The notes under the pieces: model-generated
Databases searched by the model: none
Told to the model about the DNA's origin: nothing
What the model saw: the letters and a program-made list of their open reading frames with translations, nothing else
Source of the DNA: Saprospiraceae bacterium UBA2329
GTDB lineage: Bacteria; Bacteroidota; Bacteroidia; Chitinophagales; Saprospiraceae
Assembly (NCBI GenBank): GCA_002344975.1
Contig: DDUV01000032.1
Coordinates: forward strand, 58,939 to 122,938
Direction: 5' to 3'
Length of the DNA: 64,000 nucleotides
Program-made: the position numbers and the translations under genes
In this document: positions 14,565 to 23,392 of the stretch, in pieces
Position numbering within the stretch: position 1 is the stretch's first letter
Layout: every line of letters starts with the position of its first letter

Positions 14565-17231
14565 GTGGCCAGAAAAAGCGCCTCCGCCAACACCGCCGCC
14601 CCCGCCGAGGGCAACGTCACGCCGCTGATGCAGCAGTACTTCAAAATGAAAGGCAAGTACCCCGATGCCATCATGCTCTTCCGCGTGGGCGATTTTTACG
14701 AAACCTTCGGAGAAGACGCCGTAAAAACCTCGCAAACACTGGGCATCGTACTCACCAAACGCAACAACGGCGGCAGCGACATCGAATTGGCTGGCTTCCC
14801 CTTTCACTCGCTCGATCTCTACCTGCCCCGCTTGGTACGCGCCGGTCACCGGGTGGCCATCTGTGAGCAATTGGAAAAACCCAGTCCGCTCAAAAAAATC
14901 GTCAAGCGCGGGGTCACCGAGGTCGTAACGCCCGGCGTGGCGGTGGACGACAAGCTCCTCGATCACCAAACCAACAATTACTTAGCCGCGCTCTCTTTCG
15001 GCAAACGCGAAGACGTGGGCATGGCTTTTTTGGACATCTCCACCGGCGAGTTCTTGGTGTGCGAGGGCGATATGGCTTACGCCGACAAGCTTTTGCAGAG
15101 TTTCCAGCCTTCGGAGGTGTTGCTTTCCAAAGAACGGCGCAAGGATTTTGAAAAAAAATTCGGCGACAAGTTTTACACCTACGCCCTCGAAGAATGGGTG
15201 TTCAGCCCCGACTTCACCCGCCAAAAACTCGTGGATCACTTCGAGGTGCAAAACCTCAAAGGCTTCGGCATCGAAGAAATGGAATTGGCGCCCATCGCGG
15301 CCGGCGCTATCCTGCACTACTTGGAAACTACGGAGAACAAAAACCTGCGGCACATCAACGCCATCAGCCGCATCCTGCCCGAAAAATACGTCTGGCTCGA
15401 CCGCTTCACCATCCGCAACCTCGAACTGCTGTACAGCCAGCACGAAACCGGCTCGCCGCTCATCAAAGTGTTGGACAAAACCGTGTCGCCCATGGGGTCC
15501 CGCCTGCTCAAAAAATGGGTAGTGCTGCCCCTGCGCCACAAACGCCCCATCGAAGAGCGGTTGGACATTGTGGCCCATTTCCTGCGCCATTTCGACCTCG
15601 GCATGGAACTGGAACACTACATCCGGCAGATCGGCGACCTCGAACGCCTCATCTCCAAAGCGCCTCTGGGCAAGATCAATCCCCGCGAAATGGTGCAGTT
15701 GCGTCGCGCCCTGGCCGCCATCGAACCCATGAAAACGCTGCTGGAAAGCGCCGGTCTGGAACCCTTGGTGAAAATTGCCGAAGGACTGAATCTCTGCAAA
15801 TCTCTGCGCGACCAAATCAGCACCCAGATCGTGGACGAACCGCCCGTCAACCTCTCCAAAGGGGGCGTCATGGCCGACGGCGTGTCTCCCGAATTGGACG
15901 AACTGCGCCGCCTCATCAACAACAGCAAAGACATCCTGCTCGAAATTCAGCAGCGCGAAATAGACCGCACCGGCATCTCCAGTCTCAAGGTCGGATTCAA
16001 TACCGTCTTCGGTTATTACCTCGAAGTGACCAACAAATACAAAGACCAGGCGCCCTCCGACTGGATCAGAAAACAAACCCTCACCAACGGAGAACGCTAC
16101 ATCACCGAGGAACTCAAAGAGTTGGAAACCAAGATATTGGGCGCCGAAGATAAAATCCTCGAACTCGAAACGCAACTCTTTGAACAGCTCGTTTTTGCCG
16201 TAGCCGACTTCGTGCAGCCCATTCAGCACAATGCCCAGCTCATCGCCCGCTTGGACTGTCTGCTGGCCTTTGCCCGCGTGGCCGAAAAGCACAAATACTG
16301 CCGCCCGGAAATCAACGACGGCTTGGTGATTGACATCAAAGACGGCCGCCACCCGGTCATTGAGCAGCAACTGCCCCTCGGCGAATCGTATGTACCCAAC
16401 GACGTGCTCTTGGACAGCGAAGACCAGCAAGTACTGCTCATCACAGGCCCCAACATGGCCGGCAAATCGGCGCTGCTGCGCCAAACCGCCCTCATCTGCC
16501 TCATGGCGCAAATGGGCTGTTTCGTACCCGCCACCGAAGCGCGCATCGGCCTGTTGGACAAGGTATTCACCCGCGTGGGCGCTTCCGACAACATCTCCTC
16601 CGGCGAGTCCACATTCATGGTGGAAATGAACGAAACGGCCAGCATTATGAACAATATCTCCGACCGCAGCCTGCTCCTGTTGGACGAGATCGGGCGCGGC
16701 ACCAGCACTTTCGATGGGGTGTCCATTGCCTGGGCCATCGCCGAATACTTGCACAACAACGGCGCGGCGCGGCCCAAAACGCTCTTCGCCACTCACTACC
16801 ACGAACTCAACGAATTGGCCGGGAAATTTCCCCGCATCCGCAACTACAACGTCTCGGTGCGCGAGGTGGGCAACAAGGTCATTTTTTTGAGAAAACTCGC
16901 CGAGGGCGGCAGTCAGCACAGCTTCGGCATCCATGTGGCGCGCATGGCGGGTATGCCGCGCAGCATCGTGGAGCGCGCCGGGCATATTTTGCAACAATTG
17001 GAACTCAAATCGGTGGACGATGCGCCCCCAGCCGGCAATGGCCCGCAAAGCAAACGCGCCGCCACGCAGCAAATCGCCGCGCAGCCCTACCAACTCAGCA
17101 TCTTCGAAACCGTGGACCCCACCGCCGGCAAAATCAAAGAGGCCCTGCTCGACCTCGACCTGAACCGGCTGACGCCGATTGATTGTATGCTGAAACTGAA
17201 TGAGTTGAGGAAGATGCTGGAGGGAGAATAG
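14565..17231 (+). CDS. mutS: DNA mismatch repair ATPase MutS
   Basis: 888 residues, slightly longer than E. coli MutS. The N-terminal mismatch-binding motif is VGDFYETFGEDA, with the Phe-x-Glu pair at F44 and E46. The ATPase domain shows Walker A GPNMAGKS (628-635), STFMVEMNETA, Walker B LLLLDEIGRGTSTFDG (D707-E708) and the His switch FATHYHEL. It recognises mismatches and small loops in DNA and recruits MutL. The start is GTG at 14565; no ATG upstream in frame gives a better N-terminus, and a -7 box sits 20 nt before it. The leader consists entirely of dispersed repeat words. Domain content is complete and nothing suggests inactivation. Confidence 0.98.
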   Translation: MARKSASANTAAPAEGNVTPLMQQYFKMKGKYPDAIMLFRVGDFYETFGEDAVKTSQTLGIVLTKRNNGGSDIELAGFPFHSLDLYLPRLVRAGHRVAICEQLEKPSPLKKIVKRGVTEVVTPGVAVDDKLLDHQTNNYLAALSFGKREDVGMAFLDISTGEFLVCEGDMAYADKLLQSFQPSEVLLSKERRKDFEKKFGDKFYTYALEEWVFSPDFTRQKLVDHFEVQNLKGFGIEEMELAPIAAGAILHYLETTENKNLRHINAISRILPEKYVWLDRFTIRNLELLYSQHETGSPLIKVLDKTVSPMGSRLLKKWVVLPLRHKRPIEERLDIVAHFLRHFDLGMELEHYIRQIGDLERLISKAPLGKINPREMVQLRRALAAIEPMKTLLESAGLEPLVKIAEGLNLCKSLRDQISTQIVDEPPVNLSKGGVMADGVSPELDELRRLINNSKDILLEIQQREIDRTGISSLKVGFNTVFGYYLEVTNKYKDQAPSDWIRKQTLTNGERYITEELKELETKILGAEDKILELETQLFEQLVFAVADFVQPIQHNAQLIARLDCLLAFARVAEKHKYCRPEINDGLVIDIKDGRHPVIEQQLPLGESYVPNDVLLDSEDQQVLLITGPNMAGKSALLRQTALICLMAQMGCFVPATEARIGLLDKVFTRVGASDNISSGESTFMVEMNETASIMNNISDRSLLLLDEIGRGTSTFDGVSIAWAIAEYLHNNGAARPKTLFATHYHELNELAGKFPRIRNYNVSVREVGNKVIFLRKLAEGGSQHSFGIHVARMAGMPRSIVERAGHILQQLELKSVDDAPPAGNGPQSKRAATQQIAAQPYQLSIFETVDPTAGKIKEALLDLDLNRLTPIDCMLKLNELRKMLEGE

Positions 17232-17260
17232 ACCGCAAACAAGCGCGCTGTCATGCTGGC

Positions 17261-17377
17261 GCGAGATTCCATCTCGTGCCACTTTTCGGCGGGTTCATAC
17301 CCGCCAGATGCTCGCTTTTGCAGGTGCTTTACAAGCGGGTAGAACCCGCATAATAGCTCACGCGAGATGGAATCTCG
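17261..17377. repeat. Multi-hairpin palindromic cluster
   Basis: CGAGATTCCATCTCG (17262-17276) and CGAGATGGAATCTCG (17363-17377) are perfect inverted repeats of each other, and each is itself a short hairpin. Between them lie two further stems, GCGGG-ttcata-CCCGC (about 17289-17304) and GCGGGT-aga-ACCCGC (17336-17350). The set could fold into a cloverleaf-like form, as in clustered REP elements. It lies 30 bp after mutS and overlaps the first ATG of the following small ORF. Confidence 0.75.
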
Positions 17378-17813
17378 GCGCGAGCGGTTATGTGATGTGG
17401 GCAAAGTAAAGCTGTTGGGTAAAATAGAGAAAAAAATAGATAATTATCAAGTTGATGGTGTATTGGGATATGTGCTGACCAATAAACATGAGGTTGAGTC
17501 CGGCTGCTATATTTTGATAACGGTAAATATTGGGAGACCAGATGGGTTTAAAACCAGCTTAGAACTAACTGTTTTGGGTGAAAAAGTTGCAATTGAAAAT
17601 TTAATTATGTCATCAGATTATTCTGTTGATACCTATGGTTACTTCATAGAAAATTGCAATGAACCGAATTTTCAATTCGCAGCTAATGTTACTATCAGCG
17701 ATAAAAAGGGGTATCTCGTTCATTCCGAAAAGATTAATGGACTGATTCTTACCACTTCGTCAAGTCAGGTTTTTCTTCCTGCCGACATTGCCGGTATCGG
17801 GTGTTTTCGGTAG
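17367..17813 (+). CDS. Hypothetical protein, AT-rich gene
   Basis: 148 codons if the ATG at 17367 is used. That ATG lies within a palindromic arm, so GTG at 17397 (VGKVKLLGKIEKKI...) is at least as likely a start. No signal peptide, membrane helix or known motif is seen; the sequence is mostly beta-type (VLGYVLTNKHEV, CYILITVNIG). Base composition is far more AT-rich than mutS next door and matches the following two genes, suggesting a transferred segment. The 3' end overlaps the opposing gene by 54 bp, which may mean that one of the two is truncated. I do not recognise the family. Confidence 0.5.
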   Translation: MESRRERLCDVGKVKLLGKIEKKIDNYQVDGVLGYVLTNKHEVESGCYILITVNIGRPDGFKTSLELTVLGEKVAIENLIMSSDYSVDTYGYFIENCNEPNFQFAANVTISDKKGYLVHSEKINGLILTTSSSQVFLPADIAGIGCFR

Positions 17814-18167
17814 CAAAACAAAAAAACGCCCGGTCATTAATACCAAAATTTGATTAACAATGGATGCAAAAATTAGTATAACCGCCTTTAAGGAGATATT
17901 GGAAGAGTTAATAAGCGCATTTGAATGAAGAAAATCCAAGTCCTTGCCGTATATATCGCTATGGCTGAGTACCTTAATTTGGGATATTTTAATCTTTCTT
18001 TTTTTTCTGATTATTTTGCCGTAAGGATTTACCTCATTAATCAATATATTTTTATCATCAAAAGACAATACCTTGCCAATGATGACGGTCTCCCAATCAC
18101 TCAAGTCGAGAATCAAACAAATTAATATCCCTTTTTCAAGGCACTCTTTAATAATTTCTGTAATCAT
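17760..18167 (-). CDS. Small hypothetical protein with Sm-like beta segment
   Basis: 135 codons. The first 75 residues (MITEIIKECLEKGILICLILDLSDWET...) alternate hydrophobic strands and turns, with VIIGKVLSFDDKNILINEV resembling an Sm/LSm-type small beta barrel; this is a weak structural impression only. The C-terminal 50 residues (SLKAVILIFASIVNQILVL...) look unlike the first part and may be a read-through past the original end. It is AT-rich, convergent with and overlapping the preceding gene. Function is unknown. It may have been damaged at its 3' end. Confidence 0.45.
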   Translation of the reverse strand: MITEIIKECLEKGILICLILDLSDWETVIIGKVLSFDDKNILINEVNPYGKIIRKKRKIKISQIKVLSHSDIYGKDLDFLHSNALINSSNISLKAVILIFASIVNQILVLMTGRFFVLLPKTPDTGNVGRKKNLT

Positions 18168-18226
18168 GTTAGTTTATTAGTCAATGATTTTCCCCTTGTT
18201 TTTTCCCAGCTCGCGTCCAGTCTTCC

Positions 18227-18362
18227 CGCTCGCCCCCAGTCTTCCCTGAAAAAAGCATCGCTCGTCCCTCTACTCGTTTGAAGATGAGGTGATAGCAGGG
18301 ACTCCTTATAGTGTACATCGCTACCGGCGATTATTTTTTTATTTTTTTGTGGCAGAAGACTC
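18227..18362. repeat. Direct repeat of the AT-rich island, copy 1
   Basis: Runs from CGCTCGCCCCCAGTCTTCCC through GCATCGCTCGTCCCTCTACTC, GATAGCAGGGACTCCTTATAG and TGTACATCGCTACCGGCGAT. It is repeated in the same orientation at 19223-19362 with few changes. A third, partial version of its first words is at about 19149-19190. Confidence 0.88.
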
Positions 18363-18396
18363 CGCGCCGGCGGGGGAACTACCACATTTTTTTCTT

Positions 18397-19056
18397 TCAA
18401 TCAGCCTTGTAAAGTAATCTCAAAGAATTTCCTTTTAAGTTGTACTGATAGATTTCAAATGGGTTCTTTTTTACTAAAAATGATGAGTATGTCCTATTAT
18501 TTAACATGCTAGTGTTTTTTAATATAAACGAGTGAAATTCATTTTTTTCAATAACCGTTATCCCAACATAAGCTATAACTATATTAGTCTCCTTATCTGT
18601 GTCGTACTTGAAAATATCTCGTTTTAAACTGACCACATCGGGCAATTCCGTCAATATGTCTATGGTTTTTTCTTGAAAATCATTCACTTGGTCAGAGTAA
18701 TAATTCACTAAATCGTTTGCTAAGCAGTAGTAATGGTCGTTAAAATCTCTTATGCAACTGCTACTCATTATTTTTAATTTTGTTTTCAAAACACCATCAA
18801 AAGCCTTCCAGTCCGTATTGGGGACTAAAAGAATTAAATCATCTAAGATTGTATATATACCATATTCAGAGGAATTGCCATAATGCCCTTTAGATTTAAA
18901 AACAAACGTGCCATCTTTATTAAATTTATATGTAAAAGCCGTATCCGCCCAAAAGCCCAATAATTCTTTTTCAGCAATGGCATGACTATTGCTTTCGTCT
19001 TTTGATTTACAGGCAGTCAGAAAAACTAAAAAATAAAAAATCAATAAATGCTTCAT
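18397..19056 (-). CDS. Hypothetical lipoprotein, AT-rich
   Basis: 219 residues. The N-terminus MKHLLIFYFLVFLTACKSKD has a standard lipobox (FLTAC) with the lipidated Cys at about position 16, so it is predicted to be an envelope lipoprotein. The following ELLGFWADTAFTYKFNKDGTF resembles the start of lipocalin-like DUF4923/DUF5004-type proteins (a Trp near a strand, then a K-F-x-x-D-G-T-F strand), but the rest (FDGVLKTKLKIMSSSC, DVVSLKRDIFKYD) gives no firm family. The gene is AT-rich and is bracketed by the ~140-bp direct repeats at 18227-18362 and 19223-19362, which marks it as the probable cargo of a duplicated or inserted segment. Confidence 0.72.
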   Translation of the reverse strand: MKHLLIFYFLVFLTACKSKDESNSHAIAEKELLGFWADTAFTYKFNKDGTFVFKSKGHYGNSSEYGIYTILDDLILLVPNTDWKAFDGVLKTKLKIMSSSCIRDFNDHYYCLANDLVNYYSDQVNDFQEKTIDILTELPDVVSLKRDIFKYDTDKETNIVIAYVGITVIEKNEFHSFILKNTSMLNNRTYSSFLVKKNPFEIYQYNLKGNSLRLLYKAD

Positions 19057-19222
19057 GGCAAGTGAATATAGTTAGAACGTTGGAGTATTTTATTCATGAC
19101 ATTTTCGATCACGATATCAGATTTCATTTCACTCTTTTTACGATGAATCTGCCGCTCGCCCCCAGTCTTCTCCAAAAAACATCATCGCTCGTCCCAGGTC
19201 TCATATCTTTGTACAATGACAT

Positions 19223-19362
19223 CGCTCGCCTCCAGTCTTCCCTGAAAAAAGCATCGCTCGTCCCTCTACTCGTCTGAAGATGAGTTGATAGCAGGGACTC
19301 CTTATAGTGTACATCGCTACCGGCGATTGTTTTTTTGATTTTTTGTACTGAAATAGAAGACT
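19223..19362. repeat. Direct repeat of the AT-rich island, copy 2
   Basis: Second copy of the 18227-18362 repeat, same orientation. The 19057-19492 gap otherwise holds a partial third copy (about 19149-19190), TATCTTTG at 19204-19211 and the sigma-factor promoter. Confidence 0.88.
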
Positions 19363-19395
19363 CTACACCTTCCGGGCTGCGCTTTTGTACTACCT

Positions 19396-19403
19396 TACAT
19401 TTG
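19396..19403 (+). promoter_or_regulatory. -7 promoter element for the sigma-factor operon
   Basis: TACATTTG fits TAnnTTTG; the ATG of the sigma-factor gene is 89 nt downstream. Confidence 0.42.
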
Positions 19404-19492
19404 CCCCAAATCTCAAAAAGTTATCCCCCGGCAGGTAAAAGTACTTTTTTCCACAAAAATCAGCTTACCTTTCGCCAGATTTTCGCAAGTCC

Positions 19493-20074
19493 ATGACCCA
19501 TACCGATCAACAACATATCAATTCCATCCGCACCGGCGACAACGCAGGCCTGCACCGCATCTACCGCGAGTTCCTGCCCCGCATCCATGCGCTCATCACA
19601 CAAAACGGCGGCAGCTACGACGATGCCCGCGATGTTTTTCAGGATGCGCTCGTCGTGCTCTTCGACAAATGCCGGACGGAAAATTTTGCCCTCAGCAGCT
19701 CTTTTTCCACCCTGCTCTACGGCGTGTGTCGCAATCTTTGGGGCAACCGCCTCCAGAAAAAATCCCGCTCCGAGGTATCCCTTACCGATGATCTCAAATT
19801 CACAGACAGCACCGACATTGAGTTCGATCTCGTGCAGGCCGAACGGGAAAGCATTTTCTGGGATGCCCTGCGCCGGCTCGGAACCGAATGCCGGAAGCTG
19901 CTGGAACTGTTTTTTGAGAAAAAAAGCATGGAGGAAATTGCTGAAACCATGCAGCTCTCCAGCGTGGGATATGCCAAAAAACGAAAATTTATATGCAAGG
20001 AACAACTCATCGAACAGGTCAAATCGGATGTCCGATACAAGGACTGGGACGGGGACGCGAGCCGCGAGTTCTGA
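19493..20074 (+). CDS. ECF-type RNA polymerase sigma factor
   Basis: 193 residues. Region 2 is seen as LHRIYREFLPRIHALITQNG ... DARDVFQDALVVLFDKC, and region 4 as LRRLGTECRKLLELFFEKKS-MEEIAETMQLSSVGYAKKRKFICKEQL. The (D/E)-D-x-x-D-x-F-Q-(D/E)-A motif is standard for ECF factors. Next comes a single-pass protein with the build of an anti-sigma factor and then a secreted caspase/TPR protein, all on the same strand with short gaps (34 and 154 bp). The sigma factor probably controls this operon in response to an envelope signal; target promoters are not identified. Confidence 0.92.
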   Translation: MTHTDQQHINSIRTGDNAGLHRIYREFLPRIHALITQNGGSYDDARDVFQDALVVLFDKCRTENFALSSSFSTLLYGVCRNLWGNRLQKKSRSEVSLTDDLKFTDSTDIEFDLVQAERESIFWDALRRLGTECRKLLELFFEKKSMEEIAETMQLSSVGYAKKRKFICKEQLIEQVKSDVRYKDWDGDASREF

Positions 20075-20108
20075 GTGAGATTCAGCGCTCAGCTATATGA
20101 AATAAACA

Positions 20109-20936
20109 ATGAAAGAACAACTGTACGAACGCATCGAGGCTTACATAGCCGGCGCCCTTTCCGAGGAGGAACGCGCCCGCTTAGAGCAGGAAATAGCTGC
20201 CGATCCGGCTCTGGCCGAAGAGGTGGCCCTGCACCGCAGCCTCGACCAACTGATGGCCGACAAGGGAAAAATGAACTTCCGCCGCCAATTGGACGAAGTC
20301 GGACAGGCTTATGCACAGCCGCCCGCTTCCGGCTTGCGTTGGTTTTGGCCTGTTGTGCTGCTGGCCGGCGCTTTGGCAGCACTCTGGTGGTTCATTCTTC
20401 GCCCTCAACCGGAACCGACGCCGGCCCCCATTCCCGAAGCGCCGACTGTACAGGATACCATCGCCGATGTGCCGCCGCCGCAGGATACCGCTCCTCTCGC
20501 ACCGCCGCCCAAGCCCGAAAAGCCTGCCCCGCGCGATCTTTTCGCGCCCGTGCCCGCCCTCGAAAAGGCCATTCAAAAGGAACCTGATGCTTACTTCACC
20601 ATAGAAACCGCCCTGCTGGACGCCCTGCCCGGAGCAGATGCCCGCAGCCGGCAAATCCGCTTCTCCGGCAGGCTGCTCACAGCTATGGACCTGCCGAAAT
20701 TGGAACTACAACTTCTTGACAATACGAGGCCCGACGGGAAGCTCGTCGTTCGCATACCAGTGACCGCCACCTTGGTAGAAGAAGATGAAAACATCCGGGC
20801 TTTTGCCGCCAAAAAGCTCTACCTGTTGGACGCCGCGCAAAACCTGCTGTTGCCCAATGGGTTGTATTACGCGCAGTTGGTCGTCGTGGCCGACAATAAA
20901 GTCTTATGGACGGGGAAGGTGGGCGGTGGGCGGTAG
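20109..20936 (+). CDS. Putative anti-sigma factor, single-pass membrane protein
   Basis: 275 residues. The N-terminal ~50 residues (LYERIEAYIAGALSEEERAR...LAEEVALHRSL) match the helical anti-sigma domain seen in many Bacteroidota: a short E-x-Y-L-x-G-x-L-(S/T)-x-x-E-x-x-x-(F/L)-E-like pattern. A single membrane helix lies at about residues 76-96 (FWPVVLLAGALAALWWF), followed by a long Pro-rich linker (PEPTPAPIPEAP) and a periplasmic domain of about 130 residues of unknown fold. No zinc-binding HxxxCxxC motif is present. The position right behind an ECF sigma factor supports the role; it is inferred, not proven. Confidence 0.7.
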   Translation: MKEQLYERIEAYIAGALSEEERARLEQEIAADPALAEEVALHRSLDQLMADKGKMNFRRQLDEVGQAYAQPPASGLRWFWPVVLLAGALAALWWFILRPQPEPTPAPIPEAPTVQDTIADVPPPQDTAPLAPPPKPEKPAPRDLFAPVPALEKAIQKEPDAYFTIETALLDALPGADARSRQIRFSGRLLTAMDLPKLELQLLDNTRPDGKLVVRIPVTATLVEEDENIRAFAAKKLYLLDAAQNLLLPNGLYYAQLVVVADNKVLWTGKVGGGR

Positions 20937-21045
20937 GCGGTGCTAAGTGCGAGGGAACCCGCCTTCCCACGCCTGTAGCGTGGTTCGGCGGATGAAACCC
21001 GGAACCTTGAACCCGGAACCCGAAACCGGTAACGTTTTCCCATTC
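20925..21045. repeat. Composite intergenic repeat words
   Basis: GGGCGGTGGGCGGTAGGCGG runs across the end of the anti-sigma gene, followed by GCTAAGTGCGAGG, TTCGGCGGATGAAACCCGG and AACCTTGAACCCGGAACCCG. The order resembles 53.27-53.36 kb. The last codons of the anti-sigma gene (VGGGR) are encoded by this array. Confidence 0.65.
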
Positions 21046-21090
21046 TGACAAATCAACTATTCAATTATACGCACCCAAACCGGCATACCC

Positions 21091-23295
21091 ATGATGACCA
21101 AACGTTTTTTGATCGCCATTTCCATCCTCGCCGGCTTGCTGCCCGGGCGCCTGCATGGCCAACTCAAGCCCCTGATACCGCCGCAGGGTACTACCCGCGC
21201 CGTCATTGTGGGCGTGTCCGAATACAGCAACGAGCGCATACCCCGCCTACAGTTTGCACACGCCGATGCCGACGCTTTCGCCCGTTTCCTGCGCTCGGAG
21301 GCCGGCGGCGCTGTTCCTGAAAATCAGATCAAACTGCTGACCAACCGGCAGGCCACGCAAGGTCAAATGGCGGCCGCCCTCACCTGGCTGCTCGAAGAAA
21401 GCAAAGAGGGCGACATGGCGCTCATTTTTTTCTCCGGCCACGGCGATATGGAAACGCAAACCGTTATGAATCATGGCTTTCTGCTTACCCACGACGCGCC
21501 GGCCTCCACCTACATGGCGGGCGGAGCCTTCCCGGTTTTTTATCTGCAATCCATTGTACAAACCCTCAGCACCCAACGCAAAGCGCAGGTGGCGCTCATC
21601 ACCGATGCCTGCCACGCCGGAAAACTCGCCGGCAGCGCCAACCGGGGCGCACAGGCTACAGCTCAATTGCTGGCAGAACAGTTTGCCAACGAAGCCCGGC
21701 TGCTCTCCTGCCAACCCGACGAGTTCTCGGCAGAGGGCGCGCAGTGGGGCGGCGGGCATGGCGTATTCACCTATTTTCTATTGGACGGACTGACCGGACT
21801 GGCCGACGCCAACCAGGATCAGACGGTGACGCTGCTGGAATTGCAACGTTTTTTGGAAGATCAGGTGCCTGCAGCCGTAGCGCCGACCAGCCAGATTCCG
21901 CTGGTCTCCGGCAATAAAGGCATGAAAATGGCCCGTGTAAATGAGGGCGTGCTGGCCGCGCTCAAAGAACGCAGGGCAGTCGTTTCCGCCCATATTTCCA
22001 ATACAGTAGCCTTCCGTTCTGTTGCCGTTTACAACCCCGAAGACTCTACCGTGCAGGCCATGTACAGTCGTTTTCAGTCGGCTCTGTCACAAAAACGGCT
22101 CTTGCCGCCCGCCGAAGACGATGCTTACAGCCTGTACATAACTTTGCGAAAGCAGCCTGCCGCAGTCTCTTTGCACAATGAAATGCGCCGCAGTCTGGCC
22201 GCCGCGCTGATGGACGAGGCACAGCAAGCCATCAACGATTATCTGGCCGCCAATCCATTAGAACTGAGGCGCCGTTGGTCGTTCGATGCCCGGTACGAGC
22301 AGTTTCCAACGTATTTGCAAAAAGCGGCGGAAGTATTGGGCGAAACCCATTTTGCCTACCGGGATTTACAAACCAAAGCACTGTATTTCAATGGCTTAAA
22401 TTTGCGTCTCCGAGGCGAACGCGAGCGCAATCGGGACTTGTACCGGCAGGCCGATTCCGTTCAACAGCAAGTGCTGGCCTCCGATCCGAACGCAGCTTAT
22501 GCCTACAACGAACTGGGGTTGCTGGCCCGCCGCATGAGGAGTTTTGAAACCGCCGCCACACATTTCCAGCAAGCACTGGCCCTGTCGCCCACCTGGGTGC
22601 TGGCCGAAACCAACCTCTGTGCAACCCTTGTGGACCTGATGCGCCCCGCCGAAGCCGAGGCTTCCTGCCGGCGGGCATTGCAATACGACAGCACCTTTGC
22701 ACTGGCGCACCATAATCTGGGCGCTGCACTGGCCGAACAACAACAGTGGGACGCGGCAATAGCATCCCTGCAAAAGGCCCTGTCCTTTGACGATCAATAC
22801 TACCTGACATACTGGAAATTGGGCGATGTTTATTACGCTGCGGACAACAAAGAGCAGGCGCTCAACGCATGGAAAGGGTGTATCGCCTTGGAACCGACCT
22901 ACATTCCGGCATTGTTCAACGCGGGCATCGTTTGCCGCGAACTCATGCGCCCCGAAGAAGCTCTTTCCTATTTTCAACAAGTGGCAGCCACAGACCCCAA
23001 CGATGTCGGCGCTTGGGTGGAAATTGCCGAGTTGCACACCGATGCGGGCCTCCTCGACCAGGCAGATACTGCCTTGCAGGAGGCATTTCGGCTTTCGCCG
23101 GATTCGCCCGATGTGTACTACGCCGCCGCCCGATTGCATTGTGCGCAGAAAAGTTTCACGCGCGCCCTGTCTGAGTTAGCAATTGCTGTGGGTCTGGGAT
23201 TTGACAACAAACAACGCTTTTTGAGCGATGCCATCATGTCTCCGCTGTACAAAAAGAAGGAAGTGAAGCGCTGGCTAAAAGCGTGCAAAAATTGA
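21091..23295 (+). CDS. Secreted caspase-family (C14) protein with TPR repeats
   Basis: 734 residues. A signal peptide (MMTKRFLIAISILAGLLPG...) is followed by a caspase-like domain: strand RAVIVGVSEYSN, catalytic His117 in FFSGHGD and Cys174 in TDACHAGK. Both catalytic residues are intact. From about residue 430 to the end there are at least six TPR-like units (AYAYNELGLLARRM, ALAHHNLGAALAEQQQWDAA and so on). Its position as third gene of an ECF-sigma/anti-sigma operon suggests expression in response to an envelope cue. Bacterial caspase homologues cleave after basic or acidic residues and have been tied to stress and cell death; here the signal peptide places the protease outside the cytosol. 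A terminator hairpin follows. Confidence 0.9.
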   Translation: MMTKRFLIAISILAGLLPGRLHGQLKPLIPPQGTTRAVIVGVSEYSNERIPRLQFAHADADAFARFLRSEAGGAVPENQIKLLTNRQATQGQMAAALTWLLEESKEGDMALIFFSGHGDMETQTVMNHGFLLTHDAPASTYMAGGAFPVFYLQSIVQTLSTQRKAQVALITDACHAGKLAGSANRGAQATAQLLAEQFANEARLLSCQPDEFSAEGAQWGGGHGVFTYFLLDGLTGLADANQDQTVTLLELQRFLEDQVPAAVAPTSQIPLVSGNKGMKMARVNEGVLAALKERRAVVSAHISNTVAFRSVAVYNPEDSTVQAMYSRFQSALSQKRLLPPAEDDAYSLYITLRKQPAAVSLHNEMRRSLAAALMDEAQQAINDYLAANPLELRRRWSFDARYEQFPTYLQKAAEVLGETHFAYRDLQTKALYFNGLNLRLRGERERNRDLYRQADSVQQQVLASDPNAAYAYNELGLLARRMRSFETAATHFQQALALSPTWVLAETNLCATLVDLMRPAEAEASCRRALQYDSTFALAHHNLGAALAEQQQWDAAIASLQKALSFDDQYYLTYWKLGDVYYAADNKEQALNAWKGCIALEPTYIPALFNAGIVCRELMRPEEALSYFQQVAATDPNDVGAWVEIAELHTDAGLLDQADTALQEAFRLSPDSPDVYYAAARLHCAQKSFTRALSELAIAVGLGFDNKQRFLSDAIMSPLYKKKEVKRWLKACKN

Positions 23296-23321
23296 AGCAT
23301 TCCAACGCCGATTAAAATAAA

Positions 23322-23352
23322 AAGAGCCACCCCGATTGCTCAGGATGGCTCT
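23322..23352. terminator. Bidirectional hairpin terminator
   Basis: AAGAGCCACCC ... GGATGGCTCTT forms a stem of about 10 bp with A-rich sequence before it and T-containing sequence after it. It sits between the convergent caspase/TPR gene (stop 23295) and the M36 gene (stop 23393). Confidence 0.7.
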
Positions 23353-23392
23353 TCATGATTCTTGAAAAGAGATCAGGAAAATCCTGGAAATC

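Noticed and set aside
14982..17282. A 766-codon open frame antisense to mutS
   Set aside because: mutS is complete and certain. The antisense product is a His/Gln/Val/Phe-rich shadow created by GC-rich codon bias, with no domain.
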